From Streblospio benedicti (Eukaryota > Annelida > Polychaeta > Spionida > Spionidae), in the NCBI GenBank assembly GCA_019095985.1, contig CM032659.1, positions 10,830,844-10,894,843 on the forward strand: 64,000 nucleotides of DNA, written 5' to 3'. Below the pieces are notes generated by a model. It was not told the origin of the DNA. It did no database searches and worked only from the letters and a program-made list of their open reading frames with translations. Shown one piece after another: positions 23,055 through 35,630 of this stretch. Position 1 is the stretch's first letter. The number at the start of each line of letters is the position of its first letter. The position numbers were made by a program, and so were the translations under genes.

Positions 23055-23236
23055 ATGGTTTAGATATGACAGGATGAAGTAGACAATGTATTCTTTCTAG
23101 CGCAATGCATTCAAGCAGCAACGTTATTTTGACAGACGAAAAAAGTATGTACGTGTAAAGTGTGTGGACAAAAATACTGCATGTTATTACCTGCTAGGAA
23201 TATTGCTTTTATTGTAGTATCAACAACAGATATATA
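23055..23236 (+). repeat. Diverged direct repeat, copy A
   Basis: It shares with 25060-25260 the segments GGATGAAG, GTATTCTTTCTARCGCA, TTTTGACAGRCGAAA, CATGTTATTRCCTGCT and ATCAACAACAGATATATAAT, in the same order and spacing. A second matching block follows each copy (23675-23785 and 25325-25430, with TAGCTCCCAACA and GTRAAGCACC). The type is unknown. Confidence 0.7.
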
Positions 23237-24487
23237 ATCCATATTACGATGATCCACAAACATTTTACCGTACACATTACAAATTTTATATGTATGTGTA
23301 TGTATATATTAGTAATGTATTTGGTATAGTGTTTGTAAATCATAGTAGGCCTACTAATATACATACCACGCACCACACACACCCATGATGCAGGGGCCAA
23401 AGTTTCAACCATTGAATTTATGCATAACGTTTATAATAGACATATCAGAAACAGTATCATCCTGCACACAGAGACCAGCATGCTGCTCATATTTCGTCCC
23501 GGAAATTCTATCACAGCCACCATTCAGTGCTTCAGATCTATTCAATCTAGTAAAACATTCTACCTTAGACTAAGTGCAAAACCAATCCATAATGAACTCC
23601 AATACACTAACTTCTTATGGTTTATGGATAGTATAAACATCACCAAAATTTATTCTTCCACAAATTCCTACCGATATGCTATTAAGGAAAATGGTGCTAT
23701 TAGCTCCCAACAAGGTTTTACAATACCCAACATACAGAGATTAGTCCAACATACGTAGACACGTGAAGCACCGTTTTGAAAGCTCTGTTGGGGGCTGTTG
23801 GGGTCTCAGCCCTCTTAATTTAATATATATAGTTCTTTTGTGTATGCCAGAGTAGTATTAGAGGTAATCACCAGCACTTGACTAGAGCGTTTAATGCGTC
23901 AGAGGAACGTTATTCGACAGCTGCCCTTCTTGGCCCAATAACCCCCACACAAAGTGAATCGTATATAATTGATCCAAACTATGAGCTTACCTGACACACA
24001 AGTGAAACCTAAGTGTAGCACACAAGTTGTAGGTACTATTTTTTCACAGTATGTTAAAAACTCTACTCCTATCCAACAAGTAGGTCTAGTGTGCTGTTAT
24101 TTGGCACATCCAACGGTGAAACATACTTTGTTCCACACAATCAATCCCAAATTAAAAGGATAAAAGTGGGCTAGGACAACCAATTACGTCATATCCAAGG
24201 TCATCGTACTCTTTAAAGATGTCAAATCGCAACGTGGGTGGATGCTATGTCTTTAGAGGTCATTGGTCTGTGGCTTTAGTGGTCCTGTGACTTCTTCCAA
24301 TGTTGCGTTTGCGTGTAGGTTGTACGTCTTGGGTTTTGAGTCCCAAGCAACAGTCCTCTCTTTGTCACTATAAACCGCCTAATGAGGTTATATGGTTGCT
24401 CTGCCATGCTCAAACATCCAACACTCCTTATCCTGAACGAATACATCATCACCTGTCCTATTAGATATCTACTTTCTGAATGTATTC

Positions 24488-24560
24488 ATAGATTGATGTA
24501 CTGCCAAGGCAAAGGGGGTATGCCGTTGGATCGTGAGTTCGAGTCCCCACGGGTTTGACA
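24488..24560 (+). repeat. tRNA-like fragment (SINE head remnant)
   Basis: GATCGTGAGTTCGAGTCCCC looks like a T-arm with B-box and resembles the head at 14745-14830. The A-box half (TACTGCCAAGG) is poor and no full cloverleaf is visible, so it is a SINE remnant and not a tRNA gene. Confidence 0.4.
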
Positions 24561-25059
24561 TTGCGGATGCTGTGCAAAATAATCATGAATCAGTCGTCGC
24601 AGGTACTGTCTTAGAAGTGCATGTATTTCAATCTGAACATGTGTTACGTGTGTTACATGTGTTACCTGTGATTGCTCACACATAAGTACAAATATATGTT
24701 TTAAACGGTTATTTTAGTTGTAAAACCAACATGCAATGAATACAGTTTTCAATCATGACTATGAACACCAGCACCCATCCACCCTCTTTTGAAATCAAAC
24801 AGGCCAAAATACATATCTGATACAAGAGATTCCCGACTCAGTGTCAGCTTTTAGACATCATTTTCATGAAGTTTGACACCGGCTTCAGTGGGTTGGGTCA
24901 CGATCGGATGATGTACATTAAACACAAAGAAAACATATACGTATACAATGTATATATTCCCATCGTACTTCAACTGTCGGTGGGTGTTGGGGGAGTTTTG
25001 CGATGTTGGGTATTGCTGCTTGTGTGGACCAATTTTCAAACGTTTATATTCATGTGAGA

Positions 25060-25260
25060 GTGGTATAAATATGGCAGGATGAAGAATACAACATAACAGG
25101 GGAAGTATTCTTTCTAACGCATTGTCTTCAAGCAACCTGTATTGTTTTGACAGGCGAAATAGAGAATGGAGAGTTTGTGGACCAAATTAGTACATGTTAT
25201 TGCCTGCTGGGCATTTTTCTAATACATGTATTGACGTATCAACAACAGATATATAATCTA
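25060..25260 (+). repeat. Diverged direct repeat, copy B
   Basis: Partner of 23055-23236, 2.0 kb downstream. The interval between its two matching blocks (about 65 bases) is much shorter than in copy A (about 440 bases), so one copy has lost or gained sequence. Neither copy has TG...CA ends. Confidence 0.7.
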
Positions 25261-25430
25261 TCAAACAGCTCACCTGACGTAGGTCTGCTCAGTATAGATC
25301 CGTGAAAATTATACCGTTTATGTGTACTGAAATGTCCCAACATGGTACTACTAGCTCCCAACACCGCTTTACAACATCCGACATGAAGAGATTTCTCCAA
25401 CACCGACTTACAGGTAAAGCACCATGGAAC

Positions 25431-26236
25431 TAGACACACAGAACAAATGTTACATGATGGATGGCAGCCATACATGTGTAGACACTTTGTGTAGACACTA
25501 TGTAGGACTCATACTTAGGTCAGAAAAAAGAGAACGCTCACTTATGTAAGGATTTCTATGGAAAAGGAACTACTTGATGGCTTAATCCGTCTAATATATC
25601 TACACTGTTATCAACATGTGGAAATAAATCTTCATTTCTTGGGATACCGGGAAGAAGTGACAGCATTTGAAGTACTATTAATGTATTTATTGCAATGCTT
25701 TGATATGGCAAGAAAGGTGAACAAGTGACAAAAAGGCCCAAACAATTGATAGAAATTATGGGACAAGAAGACAGTTCACCGAATTAAGAGTTTACTCTCC
25801 TGATGCAAATAAAATGAAATCAGTATTGTTGCTGCTTTTGTCATTTATTCATGAATGCAAATTCACTTAAGACTCCGCAGTTGATTTGGAGGATGCGTTT
25901 ATATCTATTGTTTTACTAAAAACTAAACAAGAAAAATAAGATATGTCTAGGTTTAATGCATGCACTCCTTACTACAGTTATGCCATTCTTGTGCATTTTT
26001 AAATGTATACACTAGGGCTATTTTATACGCAAGTTTTATTGTCTCTTAGACCAGTGCTATATTTAATGAACAATCATTGAAATTCAATGTGTTCATTTCC
26101 AAGCAGTTTCCCTAACTTAAATATTACACTAACACTGAAAATGGCTTCTCTTAGTTTCCAAGGTTTTTGCCAGATAATTACAATGTCTGGCACTGCATCC
26201 TGTTTTTATGGCTCAGTAACGTGTAATTTCACTGAA
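25431..26236. other. Intergenic, nothing recognised
   Basis: Only short, motif-free open frames. Confidence 0.45.
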
Positions 26237-26393
26237 GCACTTCCGTGGCCGAATGGATAAGCAGTTCGGCCTATGACCAGAAGGTTGTGGGTTCGATTAC
26301 CGACCGGGTTTTGTGGTGGCTGTTTAGCAAACTTACCTCTAACACGTCAATCGCTGCTCCATTATATCTGCGTGTTAAATTTGGTAGTTTATG

Positions 26394-26447
<54 letters not shown>
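26237..26447 (+). mobile_element. tRNA-derived SINE, family 1, with a (TGAT)n tail
   Basis: The head has an A-box region TGGCCGAATGG and a B-box GGTTCGATTAC, 55 bases into the element. The body has TTTAGCAAACTTACCTCTAACA. The 3' end is a long (TGAT)n array (about 26394-26447), which fits a SINE with a simple-repeat tail. It shares head and body with the copies at 1780-1966 and 27040-27146. Confidence 0.75.
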
Positions 26448-27039
26448 TAAAATGAACACTTCTACACTACTGTTGCGATGTTATATATGCTCCCCAGAGT
26501 GTTGAGAAAGGTATAGTGTGGCAAGGATTCCAATGACCTGGAGTTAGATGTAAAGTCCCATGACCACGATAAACTGTGAATTGATACTCCAGAACCACAT
26601 CATAACCTGAAATCCGTATGAAACACTAACCATCGTATATGAACCTACATATTATGGTATTATTTGGAAACACGCTTATGCATTTTAGACTATTTTTGAA
26701 GTATGTCAAATGGAGGAGCTCTCAGCCCAGCTTCACGTTGCCCAAGAAAATCAATGATGTGTGTAAACATAATTTCAACAGTACATGCGTACACATGGTG
26801 TACACATGTCATACGTAAATATGCGCCAACTCACACAAGACAGATGCATGTCAGTCACAGTTGGAGATCCCCCAGGCACAAGCCCAATGCAAAGAGTCGG
26901 CCCCTACGTGTTATCAGAATTACCACACATGTGTGTTGACTACATGGATCTGGTTGTAGCTGTTTTAGTAAAGTCGGGCATTCCCTATTATCTAATCCCC
27001 ACACAGTCCTGCGTTTGATGATATTCAGAGCAATGAATA

Positions 27040-27146
27040 CTAGATAAGTTTGCTCAACAGTCACATTCAGGCGCGATAGAGACTCGAACTTTAGATGTTC
27101 TGCTCAGGAGACCAAGTCTCTATCCATTTGGCCACGGAAGCACACA
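27040..27146 (-). mobile_element. tRNA-derived SINE, family 1, minus strand, truncated
   Basis: Read on the minus strand: GCTTCCGTGGCCAAATGGAT as head, then AAAGTTCGAGTCTCTATCGC as B-box region, then TTGAGCAAACTTATCTAGT as body. It is more diverged than the copy at 26237 and shorter at the 3' side. Confidence 0.65.
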
Positions 27147-27371
27147 GGGCGTTCCTGTGGGGAGGTTTCACTGTAAGCATCCAGTCTCTTGAAGATTAGA
27201 CCAATGCATAAGTGTATTGTATTTGAACCTCCACAGACAATTACATATATCAGACTACCGCATATGGAGAATTACACCTGCTGCGACCAGTTGTACCACA
27301 TGTATAACTATGTATAACTATTTTATGCATAGAGATATTATACCCACATGCATGTATGTAAAAGGCATATA

Positions 27372-27588
27372 CTGTAAAACTAAATGTTTGTGCGAGATTT
27401 AATTTGTTAATTTCGTGGGTAGGTGCAAAAATGCAAACTTGATTAAATGGTCAACAAACATTACCAGCCTATATAAAAGTATGTCCAGGATGGACCAGAA
27501 TCGCAAAATTAAATATTCAGTAGTCATAAAATAATTCATAGATGAAAATCGCAAAATTTAATACCAGCGAAATATTCTAGATTTACAG
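27372..27588. mobile_element. TA-flanked MITE with long imperfect TIRs
   Basis: The left end is CTGTAAAACTAAATGTTT. The inverted right end is CTGTAAATCTAGAATATTT. The match continues inward through TTTAATTT and TTTCG-type segments. The element is flanked by TA on both sides (27370-27371 and 27589-27590), the target duplication of Tc1/mariner-type elements. It is about 217 bases long with no coding sequence. Confidence 0.65.
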
Positions 27589-27599
27589 TAGGCCTAAGT

Positions 27600-30048
27600 A
27601 ATATATTTTCTTTTCTGCATTTCTTTTCTCAGTCCGGTGCAAACTGGACTTCGGACCATATTTGCATGTTGAGTAATTACGACGTCAGAGGGAAAAGCCT
27701 AAAAGTCCTCCCTTCTTCATTACTGTAATTCCCGTATTTTTCTACGACCGAGACTGCGGATAATTAACTGCATTTGGCAAAACATTCCACATATACATTT
27801 GTTATCTACTCAAAAACATGAGACCATGGTTAGATTCTGTACTGTGCTCTGAACATTTCTTTTTACAGGTTGAGATTTTCCATGTTAATGTTATGAGTTT
27901 CACGAGCTTTCGTGAGGGTAAAACTAAAACTGAGTGTGACTCTTTGGGGCTACAGTCGCTATCGCTATGTTCGTATGCTAGTAGGTGACTTTGAAATGTC
28001 GTTTGCTGGTTGCTTTGAAGGTATTCATTTAAAGGTAGTGTTGATATTTTTGGACAACTCATTTGAATGAAACCTTATACAGTCAAATACGTCTGACTTG
28101 TCTTATTTCCTAATCGCAATCGATGTTCATACAAATATTCCTTATTGTAAATGCATAATTCATAAACTTATAAAACTAGCCTCAAATAATGTAACACAAA
28201 ATGTTTTCACCAGATGAACAGACTCAATAATACTTAGAACTGAAACGCGTCATTAGCACGTATATTAAGCGTGCAAAAAGTTGTCAGTGTGCACTGGTAA
28301 TGCAACTTTTAATCCGTTGCAGGATAATCTGTAACGGGGACCAATTTCTAAATCTTTTTAAAACGTTAATGAACTTTTGTGACAATATTTCAATTGTGAT
28401 TGCATGGCACTGTGTCAGCTCATTTCATATTCTATTTTTATTTTAATGTTGCGTGAGGGTGCCATGTATCCAATATTCCTCACCGTGGCCCCCATCTTGG
28501 AAGCCATCTTGAATTCCATCTTGAATTTTAATAATTATGTCTTATTGCTGCAAGCCAGCGCCACTTTTACTATGAAGTCAACAGTCAACAGTACCATGTT
28601 AAACATGTCCCAAAAGAGTTACACCGACACACTGTGGCAGTATATTATGTAGAAAACACTCTTACAAATCATGCGGTTTTTGTTGAAATCTCAATATTTG
28701 GGAGAACCAATAGATCAGACTTACAGTACTTACAGTATACATGTATACGGTAATTACATGTAGATCTACATATCTTGGTCGCGATGCGATTTCATGTGAT
28801 TCAAGTAGGATTTTAGGGGATTATATGACAATACAAAATGCAATTGGCAGTTAATCCAATGTACTGAATGTCGCATCTCACAAAGGTTTCACAAGTATTG
28901 AGTCGTGACTTGATATCCACATTGCTGGCGTCATAATCTTACATTACATACCGAATGACAGAAAATTGGTGGGATTCGTACATGTTAAAAATGACACCTG
29001 CGATTATACACTTTTACAGACACTGACCATATATTATTTGCCTTTTCGTATATATTTCACTCCACCTGTTACACTTGTTAGTTCATTTAGGATACCATCA
29101 TTACCATATTCGTCTGAAAACTTCATATCTATTAAACGAGTCCAGGTAGACGAATGGAATATGACTTGTGTGAGCTTTCATAAGAATATGATGTTTTTAG
29201 CACAAATATGTTGTTCTATTCAACCCACATCGTGTTAGACAACAGTGCCGGTCTGTTATACCTAAATGCACAAAACTATGTTGCAATTAACATATTCGTT
29301 CCGAATTCTCAACAGCACCTCCCATCAAAGTAAGTTCGTAAAAGTGGACGTTGGGCTCTCCCCCGTGAGGCATTGTTACCACATCCCCAATTCTAGGAAC
29401 ACGTAGGACATGGCCTGCTGTGGGTCCTAATATACTCTCGATCTACCAGACATTGTGGTTGCGTGTTCACACAAGTTTCAATAGAGATCATGTTTGAATA
29501 TATACGGTCAGTTCAAACATGCTTGATACAAGGTTTGTGGTTGTCAAAACACGATAACCAATGAAAATACAGGTCGATGTGTGATAAAATACTAAATTAA
29601 TTTTGTTTTGATGTTGAGACATTGTAGTAATGCCTTCTGGTCCCTGTGCTTTAGCCGTCTCCGCCGATTAGGTTGAAAAATGGCTAGTTTTTAATGGTAA
29701 GTGCACCACATATGCTACACATATACTGTATTTTGCTCTAATCAAGATCCTACCATAGCAGATGTGAAAACTTGCTGCCAGCGATAACATAACAGACTCC
29801 TTAATTGTAATTATCCTGTTGAGCATAATGTTACACAAAGTCACCTTTAATAGTCCTCATAGAGCAATGCTAGAAGTGCAGAAAATTGCCCACGCATGTA
29901 CATAGTTATTTTACATATTCTTTCAACAATGTATACAGTGTCTAGACATCGGTTTAACTGTCCAAATTAGTTCTGGCACCCATGGGATAATCCTCACATC
30001 ACAAAAGCCTAATGGGCAAAAAAAAGTTGAAGTGCACAAAGGTGGTTG
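27600..30048. other. Intergenic, nothing recognised
   Basis: A cluster of CCATCTTG motifs lies at 28489-28523 (three in 35 bases). No exon was recognised. Confidence 0.45.
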
Positions 30049-30107
30049 TTTGTTTTTTTTTTGTTTTTTTTGTGTGTGTGTGTGCGCGTGCGTGCGTTCG
30101 TGCGTGA
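30049..30107. repeat. T-rich and (TG)n/(CG TG)n simple repeat
   Basis: Runs of T broken by G are followed by TGTGTGTGTGTG and GCGTGCGTGCG. In another frame it gives artificial His/Thr repeats. Confidence 0.85.
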
Positions 30108-30189
30108 TCGTAATACTGTTTTTGTTTGTTCCGTTCTTAAGCTTAGCCATGGTTTGTTCACGGGCATCCCGTTTAGCTTACGTTCACAC

Positions 30190-30625
30190 ATAAAGTGAGG
30201 GGCACATTTGACCTTGCGGCTGTGTTCGCCGCAAGGCGTTTTGAGGTCTGTGGTGTCTAAGGGTTTTTCCGCATACAGTGACGATATTTAGGGTGTGGGC
30301 ACATCCGCACGGGCTCCGTGCGTTTAGAGTATGCTGGCGCAGGGAATAGTTTTATTCGGGTGGCCGTGCGATAAGCATGCATCGAACGTGCGTTGTACTC
30401 GTGTATAACTTACGTTCTACGCAAGGTGTGATTACAAACGTAAGGGATTCGCAGGTGCATGGTACAGGGAACGCACGGCCCCAGTACTGTGCCTGGGCGG
30501 CCAAAGTGCGGCTAAATCCTCTGTGCTTAACGTAGGGTCTCTGCACTGCCTCCTGGCGGTCAGACCTTGACGTAGGGTGGTCGTAGAAGAACACTCACGG
30601 ATCTTTACGATCTCCATACGTTTTT
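30190..30625. other. CpG-rich island with short hairpins
   Basis: CpG is markedly more frequent here than in the flanks. CCTTGCGGC-TGTGTT-CGCCGCAAGG forms a perfect 9-base stem near 30212. CTTACGTT and AACGTAAG (30409 and 30438) pair across about 20 bases. ACGTARG motifs recur through the block. No open frame with a recognisable product was found. It may be an unmethylated regulatory island or part of an unrecognised element. Confidence 0.4.
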
Positions 30626-31047
30626 GGTCGTAGCTTAATTAATTAATGAGGATGTGTCATGGTGATGTGTTACGTGTATGGAATAGCCCAGACAACGTCT
30701 TTTCCATAGTTCATATATATTTGAGTTGCACAGTCACAATTTCTACGGGACAGTTTATATGGAAACCGGATGTGAGTAGAATGCTGGAAAAGAGAATGTC
30801 GGAAATAATAAAAAAGAAGGGTGTGTGCTTTTTTTACCCTCTAAATCCCCTCCATAGTTTCATATAGAGTATTGCCATGTATGTACAGTGTCAATGATAT
30901 ACATGTCTAGTAGGTACACTCTAGATTCATTGCACGTAAATATTTGTTTATAAATTGGCATTTATTAAGCGTCTTCTTGCGATTGACTAAACCATTTATC
31001 ATTCTTTTTCATGTAATTTCATAGTTTATCATGATTGAGAAGTATCC

Positions 31048-31090
31048 GATAACCCAGAGAGGGTTATCACCCCTCTTCGAAGAGGGGTGA
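31048..31090. repeat. Two overlapping palindromes
   Basis: GATAACCC-AGAGA-GGGTTATC (31048-31068) is an 8-base stem with a 5-base loop. It overlaps by two bases a perfect 24-base palindrome with half-site TCACCCCTCTTC (31067-31090). The two hairpins cannot form fully at the same time. Confidence 0.8.
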
Positions 31091-31183
31091 AACCATGGTT
31101 ATCATGCTTGTAATCAGCCGGACTACTTTTTCACATTTTTTAAAACGGTGTTGTAATTATTTAGAAAAGAATGATAAATACAA

Positions 31184-31327
31184 AATCGGGTTTGTTGTGT
31201 AACATGAATTATTGTATCATGTTTCGTTCTTGTGGCGCATCAGGCTCGCCCTTCGGGCTCGCCGTGATACGCCACAAGAACTCACCTGATACTATAATTC
31301 GTATTACCAACTCACCCGGTTTTGTCT
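31184..31327. mobile_element. Foldback element with ~70-base arms
   Basis: The centre is GGCTCGCCCTTCGGGCTCGC. From it the arms pair outward through TTCTTGTGGCGYATCA, GAATTATWGTATCA and ACAAAAYCGGGT with few mismatches, so the whole ~144 bases fold into one long hairpin. There is no coding sequence. A clear target duplication was not found. Confidence 0.7.
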
Positions 31328-32106
31328 ATATATGTGGTATTTCTTGTTGTCGTTGTCATCATTGTTGGCATTGTCGTTGTTGTAGTTGCTGTCGCTATAG
31401 TGTTATGTGGCCAGTAGTAGCTCCATAAATTATTGTCTTGCCATTGTGAATTTTCATCACCATAGATGATTCCATCCAAATTGAAACTTGAAGGAAGTCA
31501 CAACTATGAACGTTTCTTAGTCTGGTATCTAGCCATCAATACAATTTGAAGTAATATCCCCTCCTGGCAGCTTATATACATCATACAGCAATTCAACAAT
31601 TGACGCAAAAGTGATCCGTGAAAACAATTACAATTTCAAGATGGCGCCCAAAATGGCTGTCAGTCAATTGTATACATTTTCATTTGGTTGGTTCTTGAAA
31701 TGTATGTGTAATTCATATGTTCATGATAATATGACCTGTGCAGGATATAGGAAATGTATCAACATCAAAGCTGTGTTAGATAGTTTCAGGTTACATACTC
31801 TGAGTATCTTGTTTCACCATTTCACGAAGAGGCATTATTAGCTATATCGAGGATGAAGGTATAACCACAGTTGAAATGCTACTGGATAAAATCGTGACAA
31901 ACATGAAACACTATACAGATGTCGGTATATATTGTACGCAAGTCTATTCGACCACTTACATCTGATGATAGATACTGAATTATAAGTGCTATAGTTATAA
32001 TTTGTCATCAACAATTATGAACGGTGTTATTTATAAACTGTGCCATCTACATAGACGGTATCTATTTCCATAAGTTTTAAATGTGAATGATAATTATGTT
32101 TGTGTG

Positions 32107-32237
<131 letters not shown>

Positions 32238-32239
32238 GT

Positions 32240-35200
32240 GAAATGGGGACCAAAGTAATCAATCCATCCAAAACAAAACATGCAACATGTGTTTTATATT
32301 TTATATTTTTAACAATACCCGTTGAAATTTACAAATTCAAGTCAGACATTACAATATTCATTATTAAATGTTAAAATGGAATGGTTCATGAAATATTCCA
32401 TTACATGAAATTGAGCCCATCAATGCTACTTATGTCCATTTATAAGCAGTATAGTGTCATCAGTCCACCTCCATTGATTACTGCAATCCCTTCTGAGACA
32501 TGGCATTGGTTGCCACAAACTCCTGTTCAATGCAAATCATGTGTTAATTAATGCAACACTATTTTCTTCGAGGCCAGTCATCTCATTTTGTGAGTGGGCT
32601 GTGGTAAATTATGTGATACAACTGAGTTTACGTCCATTAATTCTTTAAATAGCAAACACATAGATAGCTTGATATGAATGCAATTTTCTCACTGCCATCA
32701 CAATGTATTTGAGGAACTTGCCTGTAAATTCAGGAGCTACCTATAATTATGCAAAAACAACTATTTTTCTCTGTATACAAATATCATTTGAAATAACACA
32801 TACATCCAACAACACACATTGGACCTCCCACGAAACGATATGACTGGCCTCTTAACTGCACAGGAAACTTAGATCTTAACTTTGCCAATGAACATGTCAT
32901 GATCGCTTGCTTAATCAGTCTACATTCATATAAGCACGTGGAACATCCAACTATAGATGTTTATATGTCACCGAATACTCACATCATTGAACCTGTATTG
33001 TATTTATATAAGTAAAGGACATGAAAAACAAGACAACGCTGTAGATGCCATTGCAAATAGTCACAAGCCACTTTACAACATTACAACCAAGAAACATGAT
33101 CATAATATTTAGTAAAACCTTGTCACTAATAAGTCTTAGGATATATATATAACAGCAGCATTAACGTTTTCACAGCCTATTATCATAGGTCCACAACCCG
33201 GTTCTGGTTATTTCAAGTAGTAATGTAAATACAAATAATAAACTAAAACTAGCAATGTAACAGTTTATAAATTATGTTAACATGAACCTGAGTTCAATCC
33301 CAATAACAAGTGAAACGATTTCCAACATAGCAATATATATATATATATCATCAATAAATACAATTTTCATCCTTAGATAAAAGCATAGAAATTGTAAAAG
33401 TATAATTCAATGTCCTTAGAAATAGATTTCACCGGGAGATTTAGGATTTGAAAGATCCAGGGGTTGTTTACCGTAATCTGGACCTAACATTTCCGTTAAA
33501 ATATAAAAATGCAAAATCTTCAATTACATAAAAGAAAAATCCATATTATCAAAATTTCAGATAGATGAAAGAGGGAGTGTTGAAAATGCCTCCAGTAAAA
33601 AGAGTGTATCTTAAAACGGGGCTGTTAAAATTGATCCCGCATAAAAGAGGGGATCTTCGGGGGGGGGGGGGGGGGTGATGCCGGTATCTTCATTTACTGG
33701 GAGTGCCTCTTCCACCACACTCCCCCACCCCAGGATGGACAGCACTATAGTGGAGACAACAGGGTACATGTACATCATTCTTAGAGACATACTTATGTGA
33801 CTGATATTAAATGAAAAAACAACATGTATTGAAAAATATTTTCACCACAAATATACACTGAAGTAGTGTATTGAAAATATGTATGTATAAATCATTAATT
33901 CACTTCAAAGTACAGTGATTCAATAAATGCATTAAAATATTAAGCCACATTCAATAGGTAATATAATAGAAAGAAAACAAACCAGACAATAATAATCAAT
34001 TACTATGCAATCTATTCATGAGAGTAACCTATTTAGCCTGACCCATATACCTTTGTAAGATTGAATAAGTTATAGGCCAATATAAACAAGACATTGTAAA
34101 CTTATAGTGGTAAAAGTGTACTACTGTCATCTGAAGAAACATACACATGGTGTTAATCTTTGGCCAATGATATTCTCATACTCCAAACAGTTTTTTAATG
34201 AACAACAGTTAAGATATTTCTCGTATAACACTGTCCAAATACAGAAATGACAGACGTAGCAATATTTGCCATTGATAGCAACACACTCCTTTTGAACTTT
34301 AAGCTATTGTGATTTTTGAAGAACTAAACATTTTATACGTCATTAGAAAAATAAACGTAAATACAATCCTGTTAATATCTATATTAAAAACGCTGTGAAA
34401 TTGCTAAGCTGATCAAATATCCTTTGTCAGATTATTCTTAGAACTGAGCCTTGGAAGCAAATCTGCTTTTACAGCATGCTCAGCAAGATTAACATCACCA
34501 GTAGACATCAGTTTTTTTTAAGTGAAGATATGACTTGTAAACAGAGTGTGATGAAATCATTATCATGTAATGGTGTTTGGCCGTAACCTGAGAAAGTGTC
34601 ATGTGTATAGACATCCTGTCACACTCCAAAACATGTAAAAACAATTAGATCCATCTTCGATCTAATAAGGGAATCTCTTTCACAGTGCACATATGTTTAG
34701 TGTTACAATATTTCATTATATTTTGAATTGAATGATACTCCCTAAATAAATGACGATGGGATAGTCAGTCACAAATGTAATATGTGCTGAGGGAAAGATC
34801 TATAACATAATCTTCACATGTATCAACAGAGCACATGATTCCATGGTCATTTTCTACATATCCATCATCAGTGACAGCAAATACAATATGTATTACTGTG
34901 CAATGTGTGACAAATGCCATGAATAATCTATGCTTTGTTGGAAATCACAGAATTTATATTTCATTCCATCTCAGTGGTTTGCTTTTTCATAAAACAGCTG
35001 TGAACACCTATCCATCATTTACATAACAAAGAAACTTATGCCTGGCTTGTGCTGTTTTAATCATATTTGTCATCTTATATCTTTATACAATGGCAAATAA
35101 CAAATTAGAACGTGATTCTGTTAGAAAATATGATGCGTGACATGACATTTGGATATATACATTGTAACTACAAATATGTAAAGATGTTTTGTTATTTTGA

Positions 35201-35630
35201 ACAATGCGACAGGCACCACCAAAGATGATGATTTAGAATGTAATATGCTACATTGTTCTCACAATTTGATCACTTGATTAAAACGAAAGGATTTCACACC
35301 GGGCCATTGAACTATACTACAACCAACCTGACTAGTACGTTAAAGAATCATCATCTCTGAATGTGAGTTACAACATGCCTCTGTTTTGACAATGCCATAA
35401 GAAACAATCATTCAAGCCATTCAAACTTCTTACATCTTATCTCCATCTAGATACCTACATACATACCAGATATAAATGATCTATAAATAAATACCGCACT
35501 ATCCGGTCAGTATTAAATTGCAACAGTCCATCTCCCATCCCTTTCTCATACATCATCCTTAAACAAACAACCCTGCCTCAGCAAAACGGCAAAACATGGC
35601 AACAAACACCACCCATCAATCTCTATCCAC
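32240..35630. other. 3' flank of the receptor gene, probable 3' UTR in its right part
   Basis: AT-rich with no recognised exon. A G17 run lies at 33659-33675. The stretch just left of 35631 is presumably the 3' UTR of the minus-strand receptor. I could not fix its poly(A) site with confidence. Confidence 0.4.

Noticed and set aside
23055-25260. The two direct repeats as a pair of LTRs
   Set aside because: There are no TG...CA ends, no primer-binding site or polypurine tract, and nothing between them resembles gag or pol.
26237-26310. Possible tRNA genes at the A-box/B-box matches (1.9, 14.8, 24.5, 26.3, 27.1 kb)
   Set aside because: None shows a full cloverleaf, and three share non-tRNA body sequence, so they are SINE heads.
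26271-26459. Open frame with repeated INQS residues
   Set aside because: It is the (TGAT)n tail of a SINE translated on the minus strand.
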